Source: Pseudolysinimonas_A sp041984585
GTDB lineage: Bacteria; Actinomycetota; Actinomycetes; Actinomycetales; Microbacteriaceae
Assembly (NCBI GenBank): GCA_041984585.1
Contig: JBHIXX010000004.1
Span: forward strand, 41,048 to 105,047
Reading direction: 5' to 3'
DNA length: 64,000 nt
Positions 50,249-61,666 of this stretch are shown piece after piece (the first letter of the stretch is position 1; every line of letters starts with the position of its first letter). Position numbers and translations under genes: made by a program. The notes under the pieces are model-generated. The model searched no databases, was not told where the DNA came from, and saw only the letters and a program-made list of their open reading frames with translations.

Positions 50249-52468
50249 TCAGCCCGCGAGGTCGAAGCGGTCCAGCTCCATGACCTTGGTCCACGCGGCG
50301 ACGAAGTCCTGCACGAACTTCTCGCCGGCGTCGTCGCTCGCGTACACCTCGGCGAGGGCCCGCAGCTCCGAGTTCGACCCGAACACGAGGTCGGCGCGGG
50401 TGCCGCGCCCGATCACCGCGCCGGTGGCGTCATCCGTGGCCTCGAACGCGTGCTTGCCCGGGTCGAGCGGCTTCCAGGTGTGCCCGAGGTCGAGCAGCTT
50501 CGTGAAGAAGTCGGTCGTGAGCACGCCGGGGCGGTCGGTGAGGATGCCGTAGGCCGAGCCGTCCCAGTTGGCGCCCAGCGCGCGCATGCCGCCGACCAGC
50601 ACGGTCATCTCGGGCGCGGTGAGGCCGAGCAGGTTCGCCTTGTCGACGAGCAGGTACTCGGCGCCCAGCTTCGCGTCGGGGCCGGTGTAGTTGCGGAACC
50701 CGTCGGCGATCGGCTCGAGGTAGGCGAACGACTCGACGTCGGTCTGCTCCTGCGTCGCGTCGACCCGACCGCCGTGGAACGGCACCTCGACGGTCACGCC
50801 GCCGTCGGCCGCGGCCTTCTCGACCGCGGCGTTGCCCGCGATCACGATGAGGTCGGCGAGCGAGACGGCGACCCCGGCCGACGACCGGATGCCCTCCAGC
50901 ACGTCGAGCACCTTCGCCAGCTGGGCGGGGTTGTTGACCGCCCAGTCCTTCTGCGGCGCGAGGCGGATGCGGGCCCCGTTGGCGCCGCCCCGCTTATCGC
51001 CGGAGCGGAAGGTCGACGCCGACGCCCACGCGGTGGACACCAGCTCGGTCACCGTCAGCCCGGAGGCGAGCACCGCGGCCTTGAGCGCCGCGACGTCGGC
51101 GGCGCTCGGCGCGGCCGCGTCGGCCTCGGGCAGCGGGTCCTGCCAGATGAGTCGCTCGGCCGGGACCTCGGGGCCGAGGTAGCGGGCGATCGGGCCCATG
51201 TCGCGGTGGGTCAGCTTGAACCAGGCGCGGGCGAACGCGTCGGAGAACGCGTCCTGATCCTCGGCGAACCGGCGCGAGATCTTCTCGTACTCGGGGTCGA
51301 AGCGCAGCGACAGGTCGGTGGTCAGCATCCGCGGCTCGCGGGCGCCGTCCGAGTGGGCGAGCGGAACGGTGCCGGCGCCGGCCCCGTCCTTGGGCCGCCA
51401 CTGCTTGGCGCCGGCCGGGCTGTCCATCAGCTCCCACTCGTAGCCGAACAGGATCTGGAAGAACTCGTTGTCCCAGCGCGTCGGGTGGTTGGTCCAGGTG
51501 ACCTCGAGACCCGACGTCGTGGTGTCGTCGCCCTTGCCGGTGCCGTGGGAGTTCGCCCAGCCGAAGCCCTGCGCCTCGATGTCGGCGGCCTCCGGGTCGG
51601 CGCCGACCAGGTCGGCCGACGCGGCGCCGTGGGTCTTGCCGAACGTGTGCCCGCCGGCGATGAGCGCGACCGTCTCCTCGTCGTTCATCCCCATCCGGCC
51701 GAAGGTGTGGCGGATGTCGTGGGCGGCGGCGACCGGGTCGGGCACGCCCTCGGGACCCTCCGGGTTCACGTAGATGAGGCCCATGTGGGTCGCGGCGAGC
51801 GCCCCCTCGAGCTCGCGCCCGCGCTCGAAGCGCTTGTCGCTGCCCAGCCAGATCGTCTCGGCGCCCCAGTAGACGTCGTCATCCGGCTCCCACACGTCGG
51901 GGCGGCCGCCGGCGAAGCCGAACGTGGTGAGGCCCATGTTCTCGAGGGCGACGTTGCCGGCGAGGATCATCAGGTCGCCCCACGAGATCTTCTGGCCGTA
52001 CTTCTTCTTCACCGGCCAGAGCAGGCGGCGGGCCTTGTCGAGGCTCACGTTGTCGGGCCAGGAGTTCAGCGGGGCGAAGCGCTGCTGGCCGGTGCCGCCG
52101 CCGCCGCGGCCGTCGACCGCGCGGTAGGTGCCGGCGCTGTGCCACGCCATCCGGATCATCAGCGGGCCGTAGTTGCCGAAGTCGGCCGGCCACCACGGCT
52201 GCGAGGTGGTGAGCACCTCGTCGATGTCCTTCTTGACCGCGGCGAGGTCGAGCTCGGCGAACTTCTTCGCGTAGTCGAAGTGCGCGCCGAGCGGGTTGGC
52301 CTCGTCGGGGTTCTTGGCCAGGATGCGCAGGTTGAGGCGGTTGGGCCACCACACGGCGTTCTGCGAGCCGCCGGTCGGGTGCGGCTGGTCGTGGATGACG
52401 GGGCAGCCGTCGGCGGCGTTCTCGGGCCCGGGCTCCTCGGTGACGAGTGGGGCTTCGGCGTCAGACAT
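50249..52468 (-). CDS. katG: Catalase-peroxidase KatG
   Basis: A 739-aa bifunctional catalase-peroxidase. The distal haem pocket is 'RMAWHSAGTYRAVDGRGGG' (R106, W109, H110). The Tyr and Met of the Met-Tyr-Trp adduct are in 'GLIYVNPEGPEG' and 'GRMGMNDEETVALIAGG', the latter leading to the proximal His 'GGHTFGKTHGA'. The serine of 'TTSGLEVTWTNHP' matches Ser315 of M. tuberculosis. The C-terminal peroxidase-like half is complete. The ATG follows GAGGAGG and overlaps the furA stop by 8 nt. Confidence 0.97.
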   Translation of the reverse strand: MSDAEAPLVTEEPGPENAADGCPVIHDQPHPTGGSQNAVWWPNRLNLRILAKNPDEANPLGAHFDYAKKFAELDLAAVKKDIDEVLTTSQPWWPADFGNYGPLMIRMAWHSAGTYRAVDGRGGGGTGQQRFAPLNSWPDNVSLDKARRLLWPVKKKYGQKISWGDLMILAGNVALENMGLTTFGFAGGRPDVWEPDDDVYWGAETIWLGSDKRFERGRELEGALAATHMGLIYVNPEGPEGVPDPVAAAHDIRHTFGRMGMNDEETVALIAGGHTFGKTHGAASADLVGADPEAADIEAQGFGWANSHGTGKGDDTTTSGLEVTWTNHPTRWDNEFFQILFGYEWELMDSPAGAKQWRPKDGAGAGTVPLAHSDGAREPRMLTTDLSLRFDPEYEKISRRFAEDQDAFSDAFARAWFKLTHRDMGPIARYLGPEVPAERLIWQDPLPEADAAAPSAADVAALKAAVLASGLTVTELVSTAWASASTFRSGDKRGGANGARIRLAPQKDWAVNNPAQLAKVLDVLEGIRSSAGVAVSLADLIVIAGNAAVEKAAADGGVTVEVPFHGGRVDATQEQTDVESFAYLEPIADGFRNYTGPDAKLGAEYLLVDKANLLGLTAPEMTVLVGGMRALGANWDGSAYGILTDRPGVLTTDFFTKLLDLGHTWKPLDPGKHAFEATDDATGAVIGRGTRADLVFGSNSELRALAEVYASDDAGEKFVQDFVAAWTKVMELDRFDLAG

Positions 52469-52925
52469 GGGTCCTCCTCGGGGACTCGGCGGGATGGTCG
52501 ACCTGGATGCCGCTCGCACGGCAGTCGGGGCACAGGCCCCAGAACACGACTTCGGCCAGGTCGATGGCGAAGCCGGAAGACTCGGACGGGGTGAGGCACG
52601 GTGCGTGCCCGGCGACGCAGGGCACGTCGACGACCGCGCCGCAGCCCCGGCACACGGCGTGGTGATGGTTGTCGCCGACGCGCGACTCGTAGAGCGCCGG
52701 GGAGTCGGCCGGCTCGATGCGGCGCACCACCCCGCGCTGGGTGAGCGCGCGCAGCACGTTGTGCACCGACTGCACCGACAGCCGCGCTCCGGGAACGCGC
52801 GCGAGCACCCCGTCGGCGTCGAGGTGGGGGTGCGCGTCGAGCACCGTCAGCACGACGAGCCTCGGCTCGGTGACGCGCAGCCCGGCGGCGCGCAGGCGCT
52901 CGGCGGGGGGTGCGGCGGGGGTCAC
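52461..52925 (-). CDS. furA: Fur-family regulator FurA/CatR type
   Basis: A 154-aa Fur family repressor: winged HTH in the first 80 residues ('RVTEPRLVVLTVLDAHPHLD', 'LSVQSVHNVLRALTQRGVVR'), metal site 'DNHHHAVCRGCGAVVDVPC', and a second CxxC in 'GLCPDC'. Genes of this type next to katG repress it and are relieved by peroxide. The GTG start has TAAGGT 6 nt upstream; the AT-rich stretch just before it (52938-52960) is a likely binding site. It forms a furA-katG operon. Confidence 0.93.
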   Translation of the reverse strand: MTPAAPPAERLRAAGLRVTEPRLVVLTVLDAHPHLDADGVLARVPGARLSVQSVHNVLRALTQRGVVRRIEPADSPALYESRVGDNHHHAVCRGCGAVVDVPCVAGHAPCLTPSESSGFAIDLAEVVFWGLCPDCRASGIQVDHPAESPRRTHV

Positions 52926-53036
52926 CGCTCCACCTTATCGTGAACGACTCAAAACAAACGCGGAACGCCGGATGGCCCCCCGGTGACCGGATCGGACCCG
53001 CCCGGATGCGCGGTCGACCCGTCGACGCGAGCCGGG

Positions 53037-54032
53037 TCAGGCGGCGACGATGCGCTGCGCGCCGCGCTCCACGTCGTCGAGGTCGCCCGTCTCGCCCGCC
53101 CGCCAGGCGCGCCGCCCGACGCCCCACTGGTAGACCAGGAACGCCGCGAGCGCGACGCTGCCGATCCCCGTCTTCACCGGCCACGGCCAGTCCTGGCGGG
53201 TGACGTAGCCCTCGATGATGCCGGACACCAGCAGCGACCCGGCCAGACCGACGGCCACAGCGAGGAAGGCGCGTCCGTCCTCGGCCAGCGCCTGCGCCCG
53301 GCTGCGGCCGCCCGGCGCGAGCCAGGCCCAGAACAGCAGCAGGCCGGCCGCCCCCGCCACGAAGATCGAGTACAGCTCGAGCTGGCCGTGCGGGGAGAGG
53401 TAGAGGAAGAACTCGGGCAGCCGGTCGAACTCGGCCATCACCGCCCCCGAGACGCCGAGCCCCTGCGCGTTCACGAACAGCAGGTACGCCGGGTAGAGAC
53501 CGGTGATGCCGAACGCTATGCACAGCGCGCAGAGGAAGGCGTTGTTCGTCCACACCTGCCCGCTGAACGCCGCCTCGGAGCTCTCGGAGTAGTACGCGAT
53601 GAAGTCCTGCTCGGCGTACTCGCGCAGGAATTCGCGATCGCCGAGGGCGGCGATGAGCCGCGGATCGGACTGCAGCCACATCCCGTAGACCACGGCGACG
53701 CCGATGAACGCGACGGCGACCGCAAGCGTCGACCAGCGGATGCGGTACAGCGCCGCGGGGAGCTGCGCCGAGAGGAACACCGTGAGGGCGCGCAGCGGCG
53801 GCGTCGGCACGCCGGTGAACCGCAGGCGGGCGCGGGAGAGCGCGAGCGACAGCCGGTCGCCGACCGGGGTCGAGCCGACGGTGGTGCGGATGCCGGAGAG
53901 GTCGGTCGACGCCTCCTGGTAGAGCTCGATCAACTCGTCGGCTCCCTCGCCGTCGAGGCGGCGCGAGCGCGCGAGCTCCTCCAGGCGGAGCCAGCGGCCG
54001 GAGCGGGCCGCGGCGAAGGCGTCGAGGTCCAT
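53037..54032 (-). CDS. SpoIIM-family (DUF95) membrane protein
   Basis: A 331-aa membrane protein of the stage II sporulation protein M family, with an N-terminal soluble helical part ('RWLRLEELARSRRLDGEGAD') and five or six transmembrane segments ('FLCALCIAFGITGLYPAYLL', 'SPHGQLELYSIFVAGAAGLL'). In non-sporulating actinobacteria these proteins are encoded with an RDD protein and a MoxR-DUF58 pair and have no known role. It diverges from the RDD gene. Confidence 0.88.
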   Translation of the reverse strand: MDLDAFAAARSGRWLRLEELARSRRLDGEGADELIELYQEASTDLSGIRTTVGSTPVGDRLSLALSRARLRFTGVPTPPLRALTVFLSAQLPAALYRIRWSTLAVAVAFIGVAVVYGMWLQSDPRLIAALGDREFLREYAEQDFIAYYSESSEAAFSGQVWTNNAFLCALCIAFGITGLYPAYLLFVNAQGLGVSGAVMAEFDRLPEFFLYLSPHGQLELYSIFVAGAAGLLLFWAWLAPGGRSRAQALAEDGRAFLAVAVGLAGSLLVSGIIEGYVTRQDWPWPVKTGIGSVALAAFLVYQWGVGRRAWRAGETGDLDDVERGAQRIVAA

Positions 54033-54081
54033 CGCCGCTCACGATAGCGGGCGCGGCCCCCGGCCCTGGCAGGATGTCGCC

Positions 54082-54956
54082 ATGCCGCAACTCGCCGACT
54101 GGGTCGACGACGACGCGGGCGACGACGCCCTGCTCACCGGCGAAGCGGTCGAGCTGTCGCTGCACCCGCTGCCGTTCGGGCTGCGCGCGGCCGGCGCGCT
54201 CATCGACGTGGTGGCGATGACGATCCTCTACGTGGCGACGATCATCGGCCTGTTCACGCTGGCCGACTCCCTCGGCGCGGAGGACGCGTGGTTCGCGGTG
54301 ATCGGCATCGGCGCCCTCGTGCTCGCCTACGTGATCGCGCCGATGGTGGTGGAGACCGTCGCCCGGGGGCGCTCGCTCGGCAAACTCGCGGTCGGCGGCC
54401 GCATCGTGCGCGACGACGGCGGGGCGATCAGCCTGCGCCACGCCCTGGTGCGCTCACTGGTCGGCGTGGTCGAGCTGCGGATGACCCTCGGCGGGCTGGC
54501 CGCGCTGGTCGGCATCTTCCACCCGCGCAGCAAGCGCCTCGGCGACGTGCTCGCCGGCACCTACTGCCAGAACGAGCGGATCTCGGGCCGCACCGCGCCG
54601 ATCTTCGGCGCCCCCGACGCGCTGCGGGGCTGGATGCCGGTGGCCGACGTCGCGCGCATGCCCGACCACCTCGCCCGGCGCATCGGCCAGTTCCTGGCGG
54701 GCGCCCGCGAGCTGGAGTCCGGACGGCGCGACGTCATCGCGCGGTCGCTCGCCGACGAGGCCGCCCGGTACGTCTCGCCGCTGCCCGCGGTCGACGCGGA
54801 GCTGTTCCTCGCCGGGATCGCCGTGAAGCGCCGCGAGCGCGAGGCCATCGCGCTCGAACTGGAGCGGCGACGGCTGGCCGTGCTGGAGCCGGCCCTCACC
54901 GGGGTGCCGCACGGGTTCCCCCGGCGCGATTCACCCCCCGCGGGGCCGACCGCCGG

Positions 54957-54963
<7 letters not shown>
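54082..54963 (+). CDS. RDD-family membrane protein
   Basis: A 293-aa RDD protein. The domain covers about residues 20-165 with three transmembrane segments and the sequence 'LPFGLRAAGALIDVVAMTIL' and 'GRSLGKLAVGGRIVRDDGGA', which contain the R and D residues that name the family. A helical C-terminal part follows ('FLAGARELESGRRDVIARSL'). Its 3' end overlaps that of ahcY by 7 nt (convergent). Confidence 0.88.
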
Positions 54964-56429
<1,466 letters not shown>

Positions 56430-56501
56430 GCCCCCATCATCCCAGGTGCCGACGGATGTGACGCGGCCCGGCCGCGGCCGCCACGGGGTGCCGCGGAGCG
56501 G

Positions 56502-56723
56502 TCAGGCGCCCGCCGCGAGCTCGTCGACGACGGCGAGCCGCACGACTCGCCAGCCCTGCGGCACCGACAGCCGCTCGGTGTGCCGCGGGCACAGGTCGTA
56601 CCCGTGCGGTTCGGGGCGGATGCTCAGCGGCCCGAGCACCGCCATCGCGTCGGCGTAGTCGTAGGTGAGGGTCGCGATCGCGGCCTCGCCGCAGGCGACC
56701 TTGCTGCACCGACGTTCCGCCAC
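56502..56723 (-). CDS. DUF3499 protein
   Basis: A 73-aa Cys-containing protein of the DUF3499 family: 'RRCSKVACGEAAIATLTYDY' then 'VLGPLSIRPEPHGYDLCPRH'. The Cys/His pattern suggests a zinc-binding fold. Function unknown. M. tuberculosis Rv3258c is the counterpart by order. GTG start with TAGCCT 6 nt upstream. Confidence 0.9.
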   Translation of the reverse strand: MAERRCSKVACGEAAIATLTYDYADAMAVLGPLSIRPEPHGYDLCPRHTERLSVPQGWRVVRLAVVDELAAGA

Positions 56724-56792
56724 GGTGCGAGGCTAGCCCCGGCGTCCGGGGGCGTCCCGACGGCGCGCCGACCCGGGTCCTATGCTGGCGCC

Positions 56793-57227
56793 ATGCCCCG
56801 CGCCAGTCGAACCCGGCCGTCGCGCTCGGTCTCCCGCGACCGGCACGGCCGCGGCATCCGCGCCTCGGTCGCCGGCCCGCAGCTGCCGTGGCTGCGCACC
56901 CGGCGCGATTTCTTCGAGTCGTGCGTCACCCAGGCCATCGACTACCTGCGCGAGCTCTGGCCCGAGGACCTGTCGGGGGTGCTGGTCGAGGTCGGCGGGA
57001 TGCCGCCGGCCGCGGCATCCGGCGAACGGGTCGAGCGCTGGCGGATCGACCGGCGCACCCGGCGCGTCGTGCTCTACCGGGTCCCGATCGAGCGGCTCGC
57101 CCGGCTGCACAAGGACGACGACTGGCACCGGCGCTCGTTCATCGAGAGCTGCGTCTTCCGCGCCGTCGCCGAGCTGCTCGGACGCGATCCGTGGGAGATC
57201 GCCCCGGAGCGCTACCGGCACTTCTGA
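56793..57227 (+). CDS. Rv3259-like zincin-family protein, motif degenerate
   Basis: A 144-aa protein that follows DUF3499 divergently, as Rv3259 does. The stretch 'RRVVLYRVPIERLARLHKDD' and 'FIESCVFRAVAELLGRDPWE' aligns with the metallopeptidase-like family. The HExxH-type site is not preserved; the position has 'FIESCVF'. It may have lost peptidase activity. TATGCT lies 6 nt before the ATG. Confidence 0.78.
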   Translation: MPRASRTRPSRSVSRDRHGRGIRASVAGPQLPWLRTRRDFFESCVTQAIDYLRELWPEDLSGVLVEVGGMPPAAASGERVERWRIDRRTRRVVLYRVPIERLARLHKDDDWHRRSFIESCVFRAVAELLGRDPWEIAPERYRHF

Positions 57228-57236
57228 GCCGGGCGC

Positions 57237-58823
57237 TCAGCGCGCGGGTCGCACCGTGATCGGGCCCGCCGTCGGCCGCGGCGGCGCCACCGTGTAGGCC
57301 GAGATCGTCGCCTCGGCGGCGTGCGACACGGTCACGGCGAGCCCGGCCGTCCCCGTCGCGCGGTACACCGTCTCCCCCGTCACCGGGACGCTCACCGACC
57401 CGCCCGCCGGCACCGTCACCGTGATGTCGTCGGCGCCGTCGGCGGCGAGCACGACGACCGCGTCGGCGTCGGCCGGGTTGAGCAGCGACACGACGGGCTG
57501 CGGCCCGTCGGCGACCGGGACGAGCGCGTCGCCGTCGAGCACGGTCGCGGCGCCGAACCAGGCGACGTCGCTCGGCGGCCCGGTGACGACGGTGTCGGGC
57601 TCGAAGTCGGCGCCGGGGTCCACCGCCGTCGAGACGCGCGCCGCGGCGAGCACCGGCACGTCGGACTCGAGGGTCAGCGAGTAGGAGCCGTCGGCGATCT
57701 CCTCGCCGGTGGCGGCCTCCGGATGCAGCGGGAACTCGACGACCGTGCCCGCCGGCACGTCGACCGTGAACGTGGTGCCGGTCAGGGTCGCCTCGCCGCC
57801 GTCGGCGGGGACCTCGGGTGCGAGCGCGACCCGCACCGACGCGTCCTCGTCGCCGGGGACCGCGATGCGCACCACCGGCGCCACGTCCTCCCAGCCGGCC
57901 AGTGCGCCGGCGCGCGCCACGCCGACCGCGTCGAGCACGCGCACTCCCGGGATGTCGAGGCGGGTCGCGGGCTCGGGCGCCGCCCCGACGAGCGCGACGC
58001 CGGCGGCGTCGAGTCCGCGCACGATCGAGTACTGCAGCGCGGCGACCACCTGCCCGCCGCGCGAGGCGACGTGCACGACCGGGCTCTGCAGCCCGGGTGC
58101 GAAGCCGGCCAGCGAGAGGGCGATCCGCTCGCCCGGCGGCACCTCGATGCCCGACATGCCCGGTGCCGAGACGGCGCCGTCCTCGCCGAGCACGGTGATC
58201 TCGACCGTCGCCGTCACCTCGGTGGGGTTCACCAGGACGAGGATGCTGGTGCGCCCCGTCGTGGTCGCGCCGCCGACCAGCCAGATCGAGCTGCTGGGCT
58301 CGGCACAGGCGAGCGCGGCGAATCCGACGTAGTCGCGCGCCTCGACCGCCTGGGACTGCGCGCCGGCGAGCGCCGCGTCGGCGCCGGCCGCCATCCGCAG
58401 CTCCACCGCGCCGTCGAGCACCCGCCGCTCCGCGGTGCCGCCGGTGGCGGCGTCGACCGTGATCGGAGACCCGATCGGCACGGCCGTGTCGGCATCCGCG
58501 CCCGTCTCCTCGCCCAGCCGCAGCGCGCCGCCGGGGCAGACCCGGGAGAGGTCGGCGGCGACCGGATCGACGACGACGCCCCCCGGAGCTGCGCCCACCG
58601 TGGGGAGGGGCCCCAGGCCGACCGCGCCCACCACCGCGGCGGCCGCCGCGAGCGCGACGACGCCGGTCGCGACCCGGCCGCCGATGACCAGCGCGCGCCG
58701 CGGCCCGGTGCCCTCCGCCCGATCGTCGGGGGCCGGTGCGTCGTCCGAGCCGGGCGTGACGCCCGGATCCGACGGGTCGGGGAACGGCGGGACGGGCCCG
58801 TCGGGGAAGCCGTCAGTCGTCAC
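57237..58823 (-). CDS. DUF5719 exported protein
   Basis: A 528-aa protein: a Pro/Asp-rich cytoplasmic start, one transmembrane segment (about 50-70), then a long extracytoplasmic beta-rich region with repeated strands such as 'EITVLGEDGAVSAPGMSGIE' and 'VVFELPLHPEAATGEEI'-type blocks. It fits DUF5719, encoded next to a giant GT2 protein in actinobacteria. Its role is unknown, probably in the envelope. It overlaps that gene by 11 nt. Confidence 0.85.
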   Translation of the reverse strand: MTTDGFPDGPVPPFPDPSDPGVTPGSDDAPAPDDRAEGTGPRRALVIGGRVATGVVALAAAAAVVGAVGLGPLPTVGAAPGGVVVDPVAADLSRVCPGGALRLGEETGADADTAVPIGSPITVDAATGGTAERRVLDGAVELRMAAGADAALAGAQSQAVEARDYVGFAALACAEPSSSIWLVGGATTTGRTSILVLVNPTEVTATVEITVLGEDGAVSAPGMSGIEVPPGERIALSLAGFAPGLQSPVVHVASRGGQVVAALQYSIVRGLDAAGVALVGAAPEPATRLDIPGVRVLDAVGVARAGALAGWEDVAPVVRIAVPGDEDASVRVALAPEVPADGGEATLTGTTFTVDVPAGTVVEFPLHPEAATGEEIADGSYSLTLESDVPVLAAARVSTAVDPGADFEPDTVVTGPPSDVAWFGAATVLDGDALVPVADGPQPVVSLLNPADADAVVVLAADGADDITVTVPAGGSVSVPVTGETVYRATGTAGLAVTVSHAAEATISAYTVAPPRPTAGPITVRPAR

Positions 58824-61563
58824 GATCGTCCTCCGAGAAGTCCTCCGCCTGCTCGGCGAGCGCGTCGCGCACGCGCACCGGGCGGCGGCGCACGCGGGTG
58901 GGCAGCGCGAGCAGCAGCACGGCGCCGAGCAGCGCCGCCTGCACGGCGACCACGCCGGGCGCCCAAGCCGGGGTGTCGGCCTCGGGCGCGTCGCCGCCTG
59001 CCGAGGACACCCGCCAGAGGATGCCGAGGGCGGTCTCTCCGACCGGCTCCAGCGACGGCGAGCCGTCGAGCGACTCGGCCGCCCGCTGATGCACCGCCGA
59101 CGCGTCGCCGCCGGGGTCGTCGCGCAGCAGCACGAAGTCGATCCCCCAGCGGTCGAAGCCGGCCTGGGCGTCGAAGCCGCTCGGCGAGGCCAGGTTGCCC
59201 GCCAGCTCGGCCAGGGCGGCGGTCGACTCGTCGGGCGGCGCCGTGGTCGCGAACGTCGAGAAGCCGTCGAGCGCGGTGCCCGCGCCGCGCTCCACCCGCG
59301 CGGCGAGCGACCCGTCCTGCTGGGCGCTCAGCACGAGCGTGCCGAGCGTCGGGTCCGCGGCCGCCTCGGCGCCGACCAGTGCGGGGAGCGACCGGGAGCC
59401 GGGCTCCACGGCGCCGCCGCCGAGGGCGAGTCCCACCGCGAGCGGGGCGACCGCCACCAGACCGGCGAGTCCGGCGGCGAACGCGGGGACGCCGCCGCCG
59501 CGTCCCAGGGCGTCGACGGCGACGACCGCCGACCCGGCCAGTCCGGCCCAGTAGAGGCTGAGGCCCGCGCCCGGCCACGGGGTGACCGGGTCGACGCCGG
59601 CCCCCGCCACCACCACGTGGGCCGCGGCGACAGCGGTGAGCAATCCGGCGAGGGCGAGCAGCAGCGACGGGATGGCGCGGCGCGAGCCCGGCAGGAAGAC
59701 GGCCAGCAGGGCGAGCACCGCGAGCGGGGCGAGCGCGATGGCCGCCGCCAGTCCGCCGGTCGCGGCCGGGAGGCCGAGCGCCGCCGCGAGGTCGGGCCAG
59801 CCGGCCCCGCCGGGCGACGGCACGCCGAGCAGCAGCCACCGGCCCGACGGCGCGTCGGCGCCGAGCGCGGGACCGGGGTCGGCGACCAGGCCGAGCACCG
59901 TCCCGCGGGCGAGCTGGGCGAGCACGAGCGGCAGCGCCAGCGCGGCGGCCGGCACGAGGATCGCCAGTACGCGGACGAGCGCCCGCGGGTGCGCGACCGC
60001 CCACGCGACGACCGCTACGGCGAGCACCGGCGCGAGCGACGGGGCCGAGGCGGTCACGGCCGCGAACAGCAGTCCCGCGGTCGCCGCGGCGCCCCAGCTG
60101 CGCACCCCCTCGATCGCCGCGAGCATGAGCCACGGCAGCAGCAGGTGGGCGATCACCGCGCCGATCCGCCCCTCGGCGAGCGCGGCCCAGAGCGGCGGTG
60201 CCGCCGCCCAGAGCACGGCGGCGAGCGCGGCGGGGCCCGGGCGGGAGCTGAGCCGGGTCGCGCACCACCATGCGGCGAGGGCGGCGGCGGGGGCCGCCGC
60301 GAGCCAGAGCAGGGCGAGCACGGTCGACGGCGCCCAGGCGGTCACCGACCCCAGCACCGCCAGCACCCAGGCGAACGGGTCGGGCGGCCCCGACAGGCCG
60401 AGCGCGTCGCGGGGACCCCAGGCGACGCCGGACCAGAGCGTGCCGACGTCGGAGAGCGCGCGCACGCCGCCGCCGGTCAGCGACGGGGCACCGATGAGCC
60501 GGTGGAACGCGGCGACCGACGCCAGCACGGCGGCGGCCATCACGGCGAGCCCGCCGGGCAGGAAGGCCGGTCGCGGCGGGAGCGGCGGCCCGTCGAGCAC
60601 CTCGCGGTCGCGACGGGCCGACCGCAGCGCGCGCACCTCGTCGGTGGGGACGCGCAGCGGGGCGATCGCCTCCCAGCCCACCTCCCGGGACCGGCGGATG
60701 CGGGCGCGGGCCGCGGGGACGGATCCGTCGAACACCGTGCGCAGCGCGGCCGCGAGCTCGGCCCCGATCGCCGCGGGACGCTTGCCGAGGAGCCGGCCGA
60801 GCGACCGGAGCACCGCGAGCGGGAGCAGGGCGAGCCAGTGCAGCGGCACGGCGAGCGCGGGCGCGTAGGCGAGGCGCCGGTGGAGCTGCGCCCGTCGGGC
60901 CGCGCCGACCGACGGCGTGAGCCCCTCGGCGTCGGCCGGGACGGCGACCCGGGCTCCGGCCACCCGGATGACGCGCGCACCGGCGAGGCGCGCCCGCACC
61001 GAGAGGTCGAGACCCGCGTCGGCGCGGTCGAGGGCCGGGTCGGCGCCGCCGAGGCGGTCCCACAGGGTGCGGCGCACCGCCATCCCGGGCAGCGCGACCC
61101 CGAGCACGTCGTCGTCGGCGTCGTGCTGGGACTGGTCGAGCTCCCCGTCGACGAGACGCACGGTCGCGCCGTACCGGGTGAGGCTCTCGCCGAAGGAGAG
61201 GATGAGCGACACGTCGTCGGGGTCGACCAGCTTGGGGCCGACGATGCCCGCCGACGGGAACCGCTCGATGGCGCCGACGAGGCGGGTGAGCGCGTCGGGC
61301 GCGGGCTGGGCGCCGGCGGGCAGAAGCCAGACCCAGTCGTCGCCGTCGTCGGCAGCGATGCGGCGCACGGCGCGGACGGCCGCCGAACCGGTCCCCGCGC
61401 GACCGACGCTCAGCACTTCGACGCCGGGCGCCTCGACGCCCCGCCCGGAGGCATCCGCGACCACGACCGCATCCGGGCGGCGGGTCTGCGCGGCGAGGGC
61501 GGCGAGGGTCGGGCCGACGAGGTCGTCGCGCGCGACGACGAGGGCGGTGACCCGGGGATGCAC
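58813..61563 (-). CDS. Large GT2 glycosyltransferase with multi-pass membrane domain
   Basis: A 916-aa protein. Residues 1-240 are a GT2 domain ('VTALVVARDDLVGPTLAALA' and 'PSAGIVGPKLVDPDDVSLIL'). The remainder has about 12 transmembrane segments and soluble loops near the end. The substrates are unknown; genes of this type stand beside DUF5719 and whiB2 in many actinobacteria. GTG start with TAGCCT 6 nt upstream. Confidence 0.88.
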   Translation of the reverse strand: MHPRVTALVVARDDLVGPTLAALAAQTRRPDAVVVADASGRGVEAPGVEVLSVGRAGTGSAAVRAVRRIAADDGDDWVWLLPAGAQPAPDALTRLVGAIERFPSAGIVGPKLVDPDDVSLILSFGESLTRYGATVRLVDGELDQSQHDADDDVLGVALPGMAVRRTLWDRLGGADPALDRADAGLDLSVRARLAGARVIRVAGARVAVPADAEGLTPSVGAARRAQLHRRLAYAPALAVPLHWLALLPLAVLRSLGRLLGKRPAAIGAELAAALRTVFDGSVPAARARIRRSREVGWEAIAPLRVPTDEVRALRSARRDREVLDGPPLPPRPAFLPGGLAVMAAAVLASVAAFHRLIGAPSLTGGGVRALSDVGTLWSGVAWGPRDALGLSGPPDPFAWVLAVLGSVTAWAPSTVLALLWLAAAPAAALAAWWCATRLSSRPGPAALAAVLWAAAPPLWAALAEGRIGAVIAHLLLPWLMLAAIEGVRSWGAAATAGLLFAAVTASAPSLAPVLAVAVVAWAVAHPRALVRVLAILVPAAALALPLVLAQLARGTVLGLVADPGPALGADAPSGRWLLLGVPSPGGAGWPDLAAALGLPAATGGLAAAIALAPLAVLALLAVFLPGSRRAIPSLLLALAGLLTAVAAAHVVVAGAGVDPVTPWPGAGLSLYWAGLAGSAVVAVDALGRGGGVPAFAAGLAGLVAVAPLAVGLALGGGAVEPGSRSLPALVGAEAAADPTLGTLVLSAQQDGSLAARVERGAGTALDGFSTFATTAPPDESTAALAELAGNLASPSGFDAQAGFDRWGIDFVLLRDDPGGDASAVHQRAAESLDGSPSLEPVGETALGILWRVSSAGGDAPEADTPAWAPGVVAVQAALLGAVLLLALPTRVRRRPVRVRDALAEQAEDFSEDDRDD

Positions 61564-61666
61564 ATCCCGAGGCTAGGCGGCGCCCGGCGATGCGGCGGTC
61601 AGGAACACGCGCGCCCAGGGCATCCTCAGCCCCGCTCGCGCCGGTCCGCGGCCCGCGCGGAGGAGG

